A stretch of DNA of 51,457 bases, from the NCBI GenBank assembly GCA_958407555.1, contig CATYJC010000002.1, forward strand, positions 1-51,457. Direction: 5' to 3'. The first letter of the stretch is position 1; the number at the start of each line of letters is the position of its first letter. Shown here in pieces: positions 51,048 to 51,457 of the stretch. Source of the stretch: an uncultured Collinsella sp. (GTDB lineage Bacteria > Actinomycetota > Coriobacteriia > Coriobacteriales > Coriobacteriaceae). The position numbers were made by a program, and so were the translations under genes. The notes beneath the pieces were generated by a model that made no database searches, had not been told where the DNA came from, and saw only the letters and a program-made list of their open reading frames with translations.

Positions 51048-51163
51048 GGGGAGGAATGTAGGCCCGATTTTCGCTCGGTCAGGTCCTGGGCTCGCTCGAA
51101 GACCACATTACGTGGTCTTCGGCTCGTGCGGAATCTACGAAAATCGGGCCTACATTCCTCCCC
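51048..51163. repeat. large palindromic repeat, core family P (copy 3)
   Basis: Perfect 26-bp outer arms (51048-51073 and 51138-51163) enclose a core with AGGTCCTG, CTCGCTCGAA, an inner hairpin GACCAC-ATTA-GTGGTC and TTCGGCTCGTGCGGAA. The core follows copies 1 and 2 while the arms do not. It lies 20 bp before the valS start. The remaining intergenic bases to 51257 hold nothing else I can name. Confidence 0.9.
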
Positions 51164-51257
51164 TTAGGTATCGATTACTTCAGTCTGATATGACTTCGCT
51201 GAGGCTTAAACAAACACACAGAATAACACAGGTAGTTGGGCTTATTGCGTATATATA

Positions 51258-51293
51258 AAATAGCCTCCGACCGCGGGTGGTCGGAGGCTATTT
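51258..51293. terminator. clpX terminator
   Basis: A 15-bp perfect stem AAATAGCCTCCGACC and its complement with a 6-nt loop is followed by TATATATA on the minus strand. It lies 22 bp after the clpX stop. Confidence 0.8.
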
Positions 51294-51314
51294 GCAAACA
51301 CGTTTTAGGCGGGC

Positions 51315-51457
51315 TTACCCGTAGATACGCTGGGGCTGTTCTTCGCCCTTTACGGAGGCTTCGGTCACGATGACCTTGGAAACGCCCTCCTCGCTGGGGA
51401 GGTCGAACATCGTCTGCTGCAGCACGTCCTCGCAGATGGAGCGCAGGCCGCGGGCGC
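51315..51457 (-). CDS. clpX: ClpX C-terminal end (partial)
   Basis: The last 46 codons of a gene entering from the right edge read ARGLRSICEDVLQQTMFDLPSE, then VSKVIVTEASV and IYG. This matches the conserved C terminus of ClpX, the AAA+ unfoldase that feeds ClpP (GARGLRSI...MF..PS). The stop TAA is at 51315-51317 and a terminator follows. The 5' part is outside the window, so the call rests on this short segment. Confidence 0.85.
   Translation of the reverse strand, partial: ARGLRSICEDVLQQTMFDLPSEEGVSKVIVTEASVKGEEQPQRIYG

Overview
The window looks like a chromosomal segment of a Collinsella-like member of the Coriobacteriia (Actinomycetota). The evidence is a moderately high-GC core, an rpoD/dnaG and nusA/infB translation cluster, Coriobacteriia-like protein sequences, and many short palindromic intergenic repeats that I associate from memory with Collinsella. 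The genus is an inference; no database was searched.

Left part (1-16.6 kb, nearly all minus strand): two tandem tRNA-Asn genes with their own promoter, then a long housekeeping operon read right to left: rimP, nusA, infB, rbfA, nrnA, truB, ribF, dnaG, rpoD. Many of its junctions overlap or abut (ATGA-type and 8-bp overlaps). It starts at a recognisable promoter followed at once by a terminator-like hairpin in front of rimP. leuS and guaB follow further upstream, each next to a large palindromic repeat.

Middle part (16.7-29.3 kb): a small ModE-type regulator, an inactivated-looking Cys/Met-type PLP enzyme, and a sucrose locus (lacI-type regulator, scrA EIIBC, scrB hydrolase) with three matching LacI-type operators. 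Then comes an AT-richer accessory island: a three-gene HigB-HigA-SecB-like toxin-antitoxin-chaperone module with a palindromic operator, a broken LPxTG surface-protein gene, a long DUF3800-like protein, a gene remnant, and a secreted transglutaminase-like protein whose 3' end looks chimeric and runs into a transposase-like fragment.

Exopolysaccharide region (29.3-38.4 kb, minus strand): a LoaP/NusG-type antiterminator, a priming sugar transferase, four glycosyltransferases, an EpsG/Wzy-like polymerase, a DUF1919 protein and a Wzx flippase. The only recognisable promoter, with a perfect -10 box, sits between 15-bp perfect inverted repeats, the layout of an invertible (phase-variable) promoter. 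Two tandem terminators insulate it from thrS.

Right part (38.4-51.5 kb): thrS (without a TGS domain), a zinc-ribbon membrane protein, and a strikingly regular array of 18 alternately inverted 16-bp repeats with a 40-bp pitch. Next are a three-gene redox operon (GlpA-like, GlpB-like, DUF1667), an M24 peptidase flanked by a pair of small palindromic repeats, folC, valS and the 3' end of clpX. At least four families of palindromic intergenic repeats occur. The most notable are the 18-copy array and a three-copy family with a shared core but different, self-complementary outer arms.
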